A model generated the notes under the pieces. The model had not been told where the DNA came from. It saw only the letters and a program-made list of their open reading frames with translations, and did not search any database. A stretch of DNA of 64,000 bases from Streptacidiphilus anmyonensis (GTDB lineage: Bacteria; Actinomycetota; Actinomycetes; Streptomycetales; Streptomycetaceae), in contig NZ_BBPQ01000002.1 in assembly GCF_000787855.1 (NCBI RefSeq), forward strand, positions 380,903 to 444,902, written 5' to 3'. This document shows, piece after piece, positions 17,908 to 26,072 of the stretch (position 1 is the stretch's first letter; every line of letters begins with the position of its first letter). Made by a program: the position numbers and the translations under genes.

Positions 17908-19671
17908 ATGGCACCGGACAGCACGCCCCCGATGGAGGCGACAGCCGAATTCCGCGCCGCGCGCGACCATCTGCTGCGACACCGGGGCGACATCGAGGGC
18001 GCCCGGCGGCTCCCGCGCCCGCAGGCCACCCACTTCAACTGGGCCCTGGACTGGTTCGACCCCGAGGCGCACGGCAACGACGACATCGCGCTCCGCGTCG
18101 TGGACCTCACCGCGGACGGCCAGGTCCGCGCCGAGACCGCGTTGAGCTTCGCCGCCCTGAGCGCCCGCTCCGCCCAGGTCGCGAACTGGCTGCGCAGCCT
18201 CGGCGTGGCGCGCGGCGACCGGGTGCTGCTGCTCCTCGGCAACCAGGTCCCGCTGTGGGAGGTGATGCTGGCCGCGATCAAGCTCGGCGCGGTCGTCATC
18301 CCCGCCAGCACGCTGCTCTCGCCCGAGGACCTCGCCGACCGGGTGACGCGCGGCGAGGTGCGCCACGTGATCGCCGAATCCGGACTGACCGGCGGCTTCG
18401 CGGGGATCGGCGGGGGCTGGACCAGAATCGCCGTCGGCGAGCCCGTACCGGGATGGCTCGCCTACGCGGACTCCGCCGCCGCGCCCGAGGGCTTCGTCCC
18501 CGACGGGCCGACCCGCGCCGACGACCCGATGCTGCTCTACTTCACCTCCGGCACCACCAGCCGCCCCAAGCTCGTGCAGCACACCCACCGCACCTACCCC
18601 GTGGGCCACCTGTCGACGATGTACTGGATCGGCCTGCGGCCGGGCGACGTGCACCTGAACGTCTCCTCGCCCGGGTGGGCCAAGCACGCGTGGAGCAACT
18701 TCTTCGCGCCCTGGAACGCCGGGGCGGAGATCCTGATCGTCAACCAGCCGCGGTTCGCCGCACGCCCGCTGCTGGACGCCATGGTGCGCCACGGGGTCAC
18801 CTCGTTCTGCGCCCCGCCGACGGTGTGGCGGATGCTGGTGCTGGAGGACCTGACCCAGTGGCGTCCCCCGCTGCGCGAACTGGTCGGCGCGGGCGAGCCG
18901 TTGAACCCGGAGATCATCCAGCGGGTGCAGGCCGCCTGGGGCGTGACGCTGCGCGACGGCTTCGGGCAGACCGAGACCACGGCGCAGGTCGGCAACCCGC
19001 CCGGCCTGGTGGTCAAACCCGGCTCGATGGGCGTGCCGCTGCCGGGCTACGAGGTGGCGCTGGTCGACGCCGTGAGCGGCGAGGTGGTCACCGAGCCCGG
19101 CGCGGAAGGGGAGCTCTGCCTGCCGCTGGACAGCGCCCCACTGGGCCTGATGACGGGCTACCAGCAGGACCCGGAGCGTCAGGCGGAGGCGACGGCCGGC
19201 GGTTTCTACCACACCGGTGATGTCGCGTTCCGCGACGCCGACGGCTACCTGACCTACGTCGGGCGGACCGACGACGTCTTCAAGTCCTCGGACTACCGGA
19301 TCTCGCCGTTCGAGCTGGAGAGCGTCCTGATCGAGCACCCGCAGGTGGCGGAGGCGGCCGTGGTGCCGTCGCCGGACCCGGTCCGGCTCTCGGTGCCGAA
19401 GGCGTACGTGGTGCTGGTCCCCGGAGCCGCGCCGGACGCGGAGACGGCGCAGTCGATCCTGGAGTTCGCACGGGGCCGACTGGCACCGTACAAGCGGGTG
19501 CGGCGGCTGGAGTTCGCGGAGCTGCCGAAGACCGTCTCCGGCAAGATCCGGCGAGTCGAACTGCGCGGCCGGGAGCAGGAGCTGCACGGCGGCAGCGGAC
19601 TGACCGGCGGGGAGGAGACCCCGGTGCGCGGGAAGCTGGAGTTCTGGGAGGAGGACTTCCCGCGCGGCTGA
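17908..19671 (+). CDS. AMP-forming acyl-CoA synthetase (ACS/MACS type)
   Basis: A 587-aa ANL-superfamily ligase that activates a carboxylic acid to acyl-AMP and then acyl-CoA. The P-loop YFTSGTTSRPKLVQHTH lies near residues 211-227, YRISPFELESVL marks the hinge/A8 region, and LPKTVSGKIRRVELR holds the catalytic Lys (A10), the residue usually acetylated by Pat. The N-terminal HFNWALDWFD is typical of acetyl- and medium-chain acyl-CoA synthetases. ATG at 17908 follows gggagga. It lies two genes from the Pat-type acetyltransferase. The chain-length specificity is unknown. Confidence 0.9.
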   Translation: MAPDSTPPMEATAEFRAARDHLLRHRGDIEGARRLPRPQATHFNWALDWFDPEAHGNDDIALRVVDLTADGQVRAETALSFAALSARSAQVANWLRSLGVARGDRVLLLLGNQVPLWEVMLAAIKLGAVVIPASTLLSPEDLADRVTRGEVRHVIAESGLTGGFAGIGGGWTRIAVGEPVPGWLAYADSAAAPEGFVPDGPTRADDPMLLYFTSGTTSRPKLVQHTHRTYPVGHLSTMYWIGLRPGDVHLNVSSPGWAKHAWSNFFAPWNAGAEILIVNQPRFAARPLLDAMVRHGVTSFCAPPTVWRMLVLEDLTQWRPPLRELVGAGEPLNPEIIQRVQAAWGVTLRDGFGQTETTAQVGNPPGLVVKPGSMGVPLPGYEVALVDAVSGEVVTEPGAEGELCLPLDSAPLGLMTGYQQDPERQAEATAGGFYHTGDVAFRDADGYLTYVGRTDDVFKSSDYRISPFELESVLIEHPQVAEAAVVPSPDPVRLSVPKAYVVLVPGAAPDAETAQSILEFARGRLAPYKRVRRLEFAELPKTVSGKIRRVELRGREQELHGGSGLTGGEETPVRGKLEFWEEDFPRG

Positions 19672-19774
19672 GAGGGCCGGGGCCGGACGACTCAACCGGG
19701 ACGGCCGAACCCGGACGGCCTCAGGAGACGGCCCTCACGAACGGACCTCACGGACGGGCCTCAGTGGGTGCGAC

Positions 19775-20140
19775 TCAGTGGGTGCGACGGGCGAGAGACT
19801 CGCGGTCGGCGGTGGCCAGCACGGTGTTGGCCACCGCGACGACGGCGAAGACGATGCCGAAGGCGTGGGCGCCGACCGCGTACAGCGCGGCGGCGGCCAG
19901 GCCGAAAACCACCAGTTTGAAGACGAGCAGCGCCGGGACCGGCAGCGGGTGCCTGGCCCGGGGCGCGGCGAACATGCCCCAGAGGACGGCCATGGCCAGC
20001 GGCGCGCCGACGCCCAGGAGGACGTGGACGGCGGCGTTCTGGCCGGTGCGGAAACCCCACCAGGCGAGGCCGCCCAGGGCGACGAGTTCGAGAAGGAACG
20101 CGAGCAGCTCGTTGGCGTGGTGCAGCGGCTTGGGGATCAT
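19775..20140 (-). CDS. YrdB family (DUF2568) membrane protein
   Basis: A 121-aa protein with four hydrophobic helices (about residues 10-30, 38-58, 66-88, 92-112) and the pattern HHANELLAFLLELVALGGLA typical of DUF2568. The function is unknown. ATG at 20140 follows gaggag. The stop is embedded in a direct duplication of ctcagtgggtgcga (19760 and 19774). It is divergent from a MarR-type gene; the shared 156-bp gap contains several operator-like palindromes. Confidence 0.85.
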   Translation of the reverse strand: MIPKPLHHANELLAFLLELVALGGLAWWGFRTGQNAAVHVLLGVGAPLAMAVLWGMFAAPRARHPLPVPALLVFKLVVFGLAAAALYAVGAHAFGIVFAVVAVANTVLATADRESLARRTH

Positions 20141-20168
20141 GACGCGCTCCTCGATGCGGGAACCCTTT

Positions 20169-20256
20169 CGAGAGCACCGCTCTCGCTTGAGAACAGTGTG
20201 TGCGAGAGCGGCAGTCACAGTCAAGAGCAGTGCTCTCATTCGCGAGCACCGCTTCG
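20169..20256. promoter_or_regulatory. cluster of gagagc-N3-gctctc operator-like repeats
   Basis: One near-perfect copy, cgagagcaccgctctcg (20169-20185), one copy with one mismatch, aagagcagtgctctc (20223-20237), one half-site, gcgagagcgg (20202-20211), and one degenerate copy, gcgagcaccgcttcg (20242-20256), lie between the YrdB start and the MarR gene. On the minus strand a ttgact box falls between the copies. The arrangement suits cooperative repression of the YrdB gene. Confidence 0.55.
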
Positions 20257-20266
20257 TTTGAATCTT

Positions 20267-20291
20267 GAACGATACCGGCGGGGTATCGTTC
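20267..20291. promoter_or_regulatory. inverted repeat just upstream of MarR gene (autoregulatory operator candidate)
   Basis: gaacgatacc (20267-20276) and ggtatcgttc (20282-20291) form a perfect 10-bp inverted repeat with a 5-nt spacer, ending 5 bp before the MarR ATG. MarR proteins commonly bind such sites over their own promoter. It differs in sequence from the gagagc repeats next to it. Confidence 0.6.
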
Positions 20292-20296
20292 TCCGC

Positions 20297-20764
20297 ATGA
20301 GCGATGGCATCGGCACGACGCCCCCGGGGCTCCCCGGCCTCAGCACGACCGTGGTCTTCAAGCTCGGCACCCTCGGAACCGTGGCCACCGACCGGTTCAC
20401 CCGCGCACTGGAGACCTTCGACCTCGGCCTCAAGCCCAAGCACGTCGGACTGCTCGTCGCCCTCGGCGCGGGCGCGGCGGCGTCCCAGCAGGAGCTGGCC
20501 GCGCGCATGGGCGTCGCCCCCAGCCTGGTCGTCTCCCTCGCCGACCACCTGGAGCAGCTCCACGCCGTCCAGCGGGTCCGCGATCCGCAGGACCGCCGGC
20601 GCCAGGTGCTGACGCTGACGGACGACGGGCGGCGCCTCCTCGACCGCTGCGAGGCCGCGAGCCGCGAGCTGGACGCCGAGCTGACCGCGGAACTGACCGA
20701 GGATCAGCGCGCGGCGCTCGGCGAGGCCCTGCAACGCATGGCCGACCGGGTCGGCCTGCCGTAG
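20297..20764 (+). CDS. MarR family transcriptional regulator
   Basis: A 155-aa winged-helix regulator. The DNA-binding part SQQELAARMGVAPSLVVSLADHLEQ is followed by the wing VRDPQDRRRQVLTLTDDG, a standard MarR signature. Helical dimerisation segments lie at both ends. It is divergent from the YrdB gene, with a perfect inverted repeat directly before its start, so autoregulation is likely. The ligand is unknown. Confidence 0.9.
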   Translation: MSDGIGTTPPGLPGLSTTVVFKLGTLGTVATDRFTRALETFDLGLKPKHVGLLVALGAGAAASQQELAARMGVAPSLVVSLADHLEQLHAVQRVRDPQDRRRQVLTLTDDGRRLLDRCEAASRELDAELTAELTEDQRAALGEALQRMADRVGLP

Positions 20765-20870
20765 CAGGTCGACGCGGCCGCCTCCCCTCGCCGCCGGCCG
20801 AGAGCAGCCCCCGCGCCGAACCGCAAGATCCGATCCCCCTTCCCCTTTGCCCTGCGCCGGGGTTACTCCT

Positions 20871-20900
20871 GGAGTACGGACCCCGCCAGGTCCGTACTCC
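20871..20900. promoter_or_regulatory. 12-bp inverted repeat ahead of MBL-fold gene
   Basis: ggagtacggacc (20871-20882) and ggtccgtactcc (20889-20900) are exact reverse complements separated by 6 nt. The repeat ends 8 bp before ATG 20909 (32 bp before the alternative GTG 20933). It could be an operator or an RNA hairpin at the start of the transcript; there is no T-run. Confidence 0.55.
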
Positions 20901-20908
20901 AACCACCC

Positions 20909-21805
20909 ATGAATCCCAAGGGCAGGGCGGCCGTGGACGACGACTGGTACGTGGACGACCGGTGCACCAACTGCGACGTGGCCCGGCAGCTCGCGCCGGA
21001 GCTGATCGAGGAGGTCGGCGGACGCTCCGAGGTGGTGCGCGAGCCGCGTGACGCGGCCGAGCTCGCCACCCTGAACGCCGCCGCGTTCGCCTGCCACACC
21101 CGCTCGATCCGCCGACGCTCCGGCCCGCTCGACGCGGCCGCGGACCCGTTCCCGCTGGCCCTGGACGAGAACGTGCTGCTCTGCGGCCACAACTCCCGGC
21201 AGACCGCCGCGGCCAACGCCTACCTGCTGCGACGCCCGTCCGGCACGCTGATGATGGTCGACACGCCGCGCTGGTCGGCGGGGCTGGCGGACCGGTACGA
21301 GGCCCTCGGGCCCATCACCGACGTCCTGCTGACCCACCGGGACCACGCCGCGCACGGGCGGCGGTACGCGGACCGGTTCGGCGCCCGGCTGTGGATCCAC
21401 GAGGGCGACCTGTCCGCCGCGCCCGACGCCGACCACGTGCTGCGCGGCACCGGGCCCACCGCGATCGCCGAGGGCGTGACCGCCTACCCGCTGCCGGGCC
21501 ACACCCTCGGCAGCGTCCTGTACGTCGCCGACCGGCGGTACTGCTTCAGCGGCGACAGCCTCTACTGGTCCCGGGCCGAGGACGCCCTGGCCGTCGCCGA
21601 ACACGTCACCTGGTACTCGATCGAGGCCCTGGCCGCCTCCCTGGCCCGGACCGCGCCACTGCTGCACTTCGCCTGGGTGCTGCCGGGCCACGGCGACCGC
21701 AAGCGACTGGCCCCGCAGGAGATGGCCGAGCAGCTACGGAAGCTGACCGCGCACGCCCGTCGGCTGCGGCCGCAGCCGGTGGACTTCACCGCCCATCGCT
21801 GGTGA
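20909..21805 (+). CDS. MBL-fold metallo-hydrolase with N-terminal ferredoxin-like Cys motif
   Basis: A 298-aa metallo-beta-lactamase-fold protein. The metal site is carried by LLTHRDHAAHG, PLPGHTLGS, FSGDSL and LPGHGDR. The first ~65 residues hold DDRCTNCDVARQLAP and AFACHTRSI, a CxxC and a further Cys resembling a ferredoxin-type iron-sulfur site in reduced form. A function as hydrolase or oxidoreductase cannot be assigned. The start is uncertain: ATG 20909 has no clear ribosome-binding site, and GTG 20933 follows gggcaggg. It converges with the acyltransferase gene, overlapping 20 bp at the 3' ends. Confidence 0.82.
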   Translation: MNPKGRAAVDDDWYVDDRCTNCDVARQLAPELIEEVGGRSEVVREPRDAAELATLNAAAFACHTRSIRRRSGPLDAAADPFPLALDENVLLCGHNSRQTAAANAYLLRRPSGTLMMVDTPRWSAGLADRYEALGPITDVLLTHRDHAAHGRRYADRFGARLWIHEGDLSAAPDADHVLRGTGPTAIAEGVTAYPLPGHTLGSVLYVADRRYCFSGDSLYWSRAEDALAVAEHVTWYSIEALAASLARTAPLLHFAWVLPGHGDRKRLAPQEMAEQLRKLTAHARRLRPQPVDFTAHRW

Positions 21806-23258
21806 CGCGCGCCGCCGCCCCGGTCCTCGCCGCGTCCGCCGACCGCGCCGGGTCCGCCGGCCCGGCCGCATCCGCCGCGTCTGCGGGGAGTGGCGGGGGT
21901 GCCGGTTCCGACGGGCCTGCCGGCACCGCCAGGTCTGCCGGGCCTGCCGGGTCTGCCGCGTCCGTCCCGGCCCGGTCCGGGAGCGGCCGTTCCCGGGCGG
22001 GACGTTCCCCGGCGGCCCCGAGCGTGAACAGCAGGCCGACAGCCAGGAACCCGGCGGCCGGGACCGGGAAGCGGCCGCCGAAGGCGAACCCGTGGCTCGC
22101 GAAGACGGAGAGCGCGTAGACGGCTGCCGCGAACCCCAGGGCGAAGAGCCCCGGCCACCGTACCTCCCCCTCCGGCCGCAGCCGGTCCGCCAGCGTGCGC
22201 AGGGCACGTTCGAGCGGGGCCAACGCCGCGAGCAGGGCAAGGAGCAGTCCGGTCAGGATCGCCAGCCAGGGCAGGCGCAGCGCCCACCAGACCCCCGAGC
22301 CCACGGCCGGTTCCGGCGCCAGCCGGGTGAGGTAGAACAGCCCGGCCGCCGCCAGGACCGGCACCATGTGCCAGAGGTAGACGGACATCGACGCCCGGCC
22401 CACCGGCCGGACCACCCGCCACAGCCGCTCGCCGCGCAGCAGCCGCCGCGCCGCGGGCGCGAGGGCGACGCAGAGACCGCACTGGGCGACGACCCAGGCC
22501 AGCATCGCCGCCGACGGCGGATTCGTGTTGGAGACCGTCTCCGTCGACACGAGGATGAGGCTGACCGGGAACGGGCCGAAGGCCACCAGCAGGCCGAAGC
22601 CGAGACCCCCGGCGGCCGCCAGGGCCCAGGGCAGCAGCGGACGCCGGGTCAGCAGGCCGTCGGCCCAGCAGAAGCCCAGCTGGTAGGCGACCGCCCAGAC
22701 GAGCACGTAGTTGAGCGAACCCAGCACGGGCGGGTGCGCCCGCAGCACCACCACGTCGACCGTCACCGCCGCCAGCCCGAGCACGGCCGGAGCGGCGAGG
22801 CCGAACCGGCGGTGCGCCGCGTGCAGGACCGGGGTGAGCGCGGTGACCAGCAAGTAGACCGGCAGGAACCAGAACTGCATGGCCAGCGCCCAGCCGACCA
22901 TGGCCAGGAGGCCGGGGTCCACGCCGACCGCCGAACAGACCGCCACGGCGACGAGCGCGAGGCCTGCGTAGACGCCCGTCGGCAGCAGCAGCCTGACCGT
23001 CCGCTGCCGGATCCACGGCAGCGCGCGTCCCTGCGCCCGCGTCCAGGACCCCGCCGCCGCGCAGCCGCCCGCCAGGAAGAACAGCGGCATGATCTGGAAG
23101 AGCAGCGTGAGCCACTGCGTCCACGGGAGGGTGGCCAACAACTCGGGTGCGGCCAAGGCGCCGTCACGGTGTGTCAGTGCTGTGATGAGCCAATGGCCCG
23201 TCACCACGCAGCAGATGGCGAGCGCGCGCAGGAAGTCCAGGTAACGGTCGCGGTTCAC
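21786..23258 (-). CDS. acyltransferase 3 family integral membrane protein
   Basis: A 490-aa protein with about ten membrane segments. The N-terminal RDRYLDFLRALAICCVVTGHW matches the acyltransferase-3 signature (R...LR..A...V...H), including the catalytic-type His. Such proteins acylate sugars, peptides or lipids at the membrane. The C-terminal ~80 residues are Ala/Asp/Pro-rich with repeated DAADAAGPADPA-like units and probably disordered. GTG at 23258 overlaps the aquaporin stop (GTGA), so translation is coupled. The substrate is unknown. Confidence 0.85.
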   Translation of the reverse strand: MNRDRYLDFLRALAICCVVTGHWLITALTHRDGALAAPELLATLPWTQWLTLLFQIMPLFFLAGGCAAAGSWTRAQGRALPWIRQRTVRLLLPTGVYAGLALVAVAVCSAVGVDPGLLAMVGWALAMQFWFLPVYLLVTALTPVLHAAHRRFGLAAPAVLGLAAVTVDVVVLRAHPPVLGSLNYVLVWAVAYQLGFCWADGLLTRRPLLPWALAAAGGLGFGLLVAFGPFPVSLILVSTETVSNTNPPSAAMLAWVVAQCGLCVALAPAARRLLRGERLWRVVRPVGRASMSVYLWHMVPVLAAAGLFYLTRLAPEPAVGSGVWWALRLPWLAILTGLLLALLAALAPLERALRTLADRLRPEGEVRWPGLFALGFAAAVYALSVFASHGFAFGGRFPVPAAGFLAVGLLFTLGAAGERPARERPLPDRAGTDAADPAGPADLAVPAGPSEPAPPPLPADAADAAGPADPARSADAARTGAAARVTSDGR

Positions 23259-24055
23259 ACCGCCCGATTGTCCGGAGTCGGGCGCGGCGCGGGACAGCAC
23301 GGATCGGCATCGATGCCGGCGCGGCTTCGTCTCTCCGGGGCCCCGACGGCGCCGCCGAACAGCCCGGACGCGAGCGCCAGTCCGGCCGCCGCGCCGAGGA
23401 GTTGGGCAAGGAGGAAGGGCGGCACGTCGCGCGGCGCGATCCCGGTGAAACTGTCGGTGAAGGAACGCCCGACCGTCGCGGCGGGGTTGGCGAAGCTGCC
23501 CGAGGAGGTGAACCAGATCGCCGCGCCGATGTAGGCGGCGACGAGCAGGGGCGCGAACGCCTCCCGCCCGATCCGGCCCAACCCGACGACCAGCAGCACC
23601 AACCCGGCGGTGGCCACGACCTCGCCGAGCCAGACGTGCACGCCGCCGTGGCCCTGCCGGGAGATCCGCAGCACCGGCCCGCCGAACATCGCGTCCGCGA
23701 GCAGCGCGCCGCTGATCGCCCCCGTGACCTGCGCGACCGCGTACGCGGCCAGCTCACCGGGCCGGATCCCGCCGCCGTCACGACGGCCCGTCCACCACGC
23801 CGCCAACGTGACGACGGGGTTCAGGTGCGCGCCCGACACCGGCCCGAGCAGCGCGATCAGCACCCCCAGCCCGAGCGCGCTCACCGACGCGTTCGCCAGC
23901 AACTGCACGCCCACGTCCGACGTGAGCCGCTGCGCCTGGACGCCGGACCCGACCACCACCGCCACGAGCGCGAGCGTCCCGACGAACTCCGCGCCCAGCC
24001 GCCTCCCCAGGCGCGGCGGCTTCAACAAATTGTCAACCTCGACCACGCGGCACAT
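23255..24055 (-). CDS. aquaporin/MIP family channel
   Basis: A 266-aa major intrinsic protein with six predicted transmembrane helices and two NPA boxes, GAHLNPVVTLA and SFANPAATVGR. The first reads NPV instead of NPA, an atypical pore-loop residue. It conducts water or small neutral solutes. The C-terminal ~30 residues are hydrophilic. The start is not certain: ATG 24055 lacks a good ribosome-binding site and GTG 24061 is possible. It is co-transcribed with the acyltransferase through a GTGA overlap. Confidence 0.88.
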   Translation of the reverse strand: MCRVVEVDNLLKPPRLGRRLGAEFVGTLALVAVVVGSGVQAQRLTSDVGVQLLANASVSALGLGVLIALLGPVSGAHLNPVVTLAAWWTGRRDGGGIRPGELAAYAVAQVTGAISGALLADAMFGGPVLRISRQGHGGVHVWLGEVVATAGLVLLVVGLGRIGREAFAPLLVAAYIGAAIWFTSSGSFANPAATVGRSFTDSFTGIAPRDVPPFLLAQLLGAAAGLALASGLFGGAVGAPERRSRAGIDADPCCPAPRPTPDNRAV

Positions 24056-24242
24056 GGTGACACAGCCCGGCCCCCTGCGCACCACCCGCCCGCACTCCGG
24101 TCCGCACTCAGGTCCGCGGGGGAGCGCGGCTCGGCCCCGGGACTGCGGCGGGCCCGGGACGGGACAGCGGGCTCAGGCGGGCGGGACAGCGGGCCGCCGA
24201 ACGTGGAGGCATCGAGACCCCGAGCAGAAGGCACGAGCGATC

Positions 24243-26072
24243 ATGTGCAGAATCCACGGCCACTTCGACGCCGATCTCTCACCGCACGACATGCGCGCGG
24301 CCGGGGCGCTCCAGCGGCACGGCGGGCCCGACGAGGCCCGGCTCGCCCACGGCGCCGGGTGGGCGCTGGGCAGCAACCGGCTCGCGATCACCGACCCGGC
24401 CGGCGGGCGGCAGCCCTACGAGGGCGACGACGGACGCGTCAAAGCCGTCTTCAACGGCGAGATCTACAACCACGTCGAGCTGCGCGCGCAGCTCCGGGCG
24501 CGCGGCCACCGCTTCGCGGACCGCTGCGACGGCGCGGTGCTGCCCGCGCTCTACCAGGAGCACGGCCGGGCGTTCGCCGAACGGCTCGACGGGATGTTCG
24601 CCGTCGCGCTGATCGACCTGCGCTCCGAGCCGACGCTCGTCCTGGCCACGGACGACGCCGGGATGAAGCCGATCTACTACCGCTGGGACGGCCGCAGGCT
24701 GCACTTCGCCTCCGAGCTGCCCGCGCTGCTGGCCATGGGACGGGAACGGCCGACGCTGTGGGAGCCGGGGCTGGACAGCTATCTGGCGACCAAGACGCCG
24801 TTCGGCGAGCACACCCTGGTCGAGGGCGTGCAGGTGCTGCCGCCCGGCACCACCGCCGTCTGCTCGCGTTCGCGCGGGCTGCGGCTGTACCGCCGACCCG
24901 CGCCGGAGCGCCCGGCCGTCACCGGAGGGGAGCCGGGCGAGCAGGTGCGGGAGGTCCTGGCCGAGGAGGTGCGGCGGCTGACGGTCGCGGACGCGAGGGT
25001 GTGCGCGATCACCAGCGGCGGCCTGGACTCCAGCCTGGTCACCGCGCTGATGGCGGACGGCGCGCCGTCACCTGGCGTGCACTCGTTCAACATCGCCTAC
25101 CGCGGTGAATGGCCGCACGACGAACGGCACTTCGCCCGCGAGGTGGCGCAGCGCGCTGGGACCGTACACCACCAGGTCGAGCTGGACGTGGCCCGCTTCC
25201 CCGAGCTGCTGCCGGCCGTGGCCTGGCACCTGGGCCAGCCCAACGCCGACCCGATCACGCTCAGCACCTACGGTCTGTTCGAGGCCGTGCACCAGGCCGG
25301 GTTCAAGGTGGCGCTGACCGGCGACGCGGCGGACGAGGTGTTCGCCGGGTACGGCCGGATCCACGCCGCCGTCACCACGCACGGCACCTGGCTGCCCGAG
25401 TACGTGGACGCGCTCGCGGCGATCCCGGCCGAGGCCCGGCCCCGCCTCTACAGCGTCGACTACCGGGCGTTCGTCGCCGACCGGGGTAGCGCCTCGGACG
25501 CGATCACGGAACGGCTGCGGCAGGAGGCCGCGCACCGCTCCCGGCTCGACGTCCTGACCGACTTCGAGACCCAGGTCCGCCTGCCCGCCTACCACCTGCG
25601 CCGAGTGGACCACCTGAGCATGGCTCACGCCGTCGAGGTCCGACTGCCGTTCTGCCAACGGTCGGTGCGCGAGCTCGCCCGCGCACTGCCGCAGCACCAC
25701 CGGCTGTCGCCGGAGGGCGGACGCGGCAAGGTCGCCCTGTACGCGGCCGCGCACGGACTGCTGCCGCGCAGCGTGCTGGAGCGGCCCAAGCAGCCCTTCA
25801 CCCTGCCGATCACGGCGATGCTCGCGCCGGGGACACCGCTGTGGGCGTACACGCGCGAGGTGCTCTCCCCCGCCCGGCTGCGCACCGGAGGACAGCTGGA
25901 CCCCACGGCCGTCGAGCGGCTGCTGCGCGCACAGCAGACCCGGCCGGCCGACTGCCTGGCCCTGGCGACCTGGTCGCTGCTGATGTTCGAGCTGTGGCGC
26001 GAGGAGTTCGCGGTGCGCCGCGCCGCCTCCCGCCCGGCCGAGGCACGAGAACTCCTGGAGGTGGCGTCATGA
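24243..26072 (+). CDS. asparagine synthetase (glutamine-hydrolysing)-like amidotransferase
   Basis: A 609-aa class II amidotransferase. Cys2 (MCRIHGHF) is the glutaminase nucleophile, with the GSNRLAITD and FNGEIYNHVELR ammonia-site motifs. The C-terminal synthetase domain has the PP-loop ITSGGLDSSL (256-265), LTGDAADEVFAGYGRI and the Lys in RPKQPFTLP. Both halves therefore look active. AsnB-like enzymes make Asn, but clustered paralogues often amidate or cyclise other acids, such as beta-lactam synthetases. It starts a five-gene overlapping operon ending in a multicopper oxidase, which argues for a biosynthetic rather than primary role. ATG 24243 follows cagaagg; the stop overlaps the next ATG. 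Confidence 0.9.
   Translation: MCRIHGHFDADLSPHDMRAAGALQRHGGPDEARLAHGAGWALGSNRLAITDPAGGRQPYEGDDGRVKAVFNGEIYNHVELRAQLRARGHRFADRCDGAVLPALYQEHGRAFAERLDGMFAVALIDLRSEPTLVLATDDAGMKPIYYRWDGRRLHFASELPALLAMGRERPTLWEPGLDSYLATKTPFGEHTLVEGVQVLPPGTTAVCSRSRGLRLYRRPAPERPAVTGGEPGEQVREVLAEEVRRLTVADARVCAITSGGLDSSLVTALMADGAPSPGVHSFNIAYRGEWPHDERHFAREVAQRAGTVHHQVELDVARFPELLPAVAWHLGQPNADPITLSTYGLFEAVHQAGFKVALTGDAADEVFAGYGRIHAAVTTHGTWLPEYVDALAAIPAEARPRLYSVDYRAFVADRGSASDAITERLRQEAAHRSRLDVLTDFETQVRLPAYHLRRVDHLSMAHAVEVRLPFCQRSVRELARALPQHHRLSPEGGRGKVALYAAAHGLLPRSVLERPKQPFTLPITAMLAPGTPLWAYTREVLSPARLRTGGQLDPTAVERLLRAQQTRPADCLALATWSLLMFELWREEFAVRRAASRPAEARELLEVAS

Noticed and set aside
17422-19695. 757-codon minus-strand frame antisense to the acyl-CoA synthetase
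   Set aside because: No motifs and full overlap with ptsH and a gene with all catalytic signatures on the plus strand.
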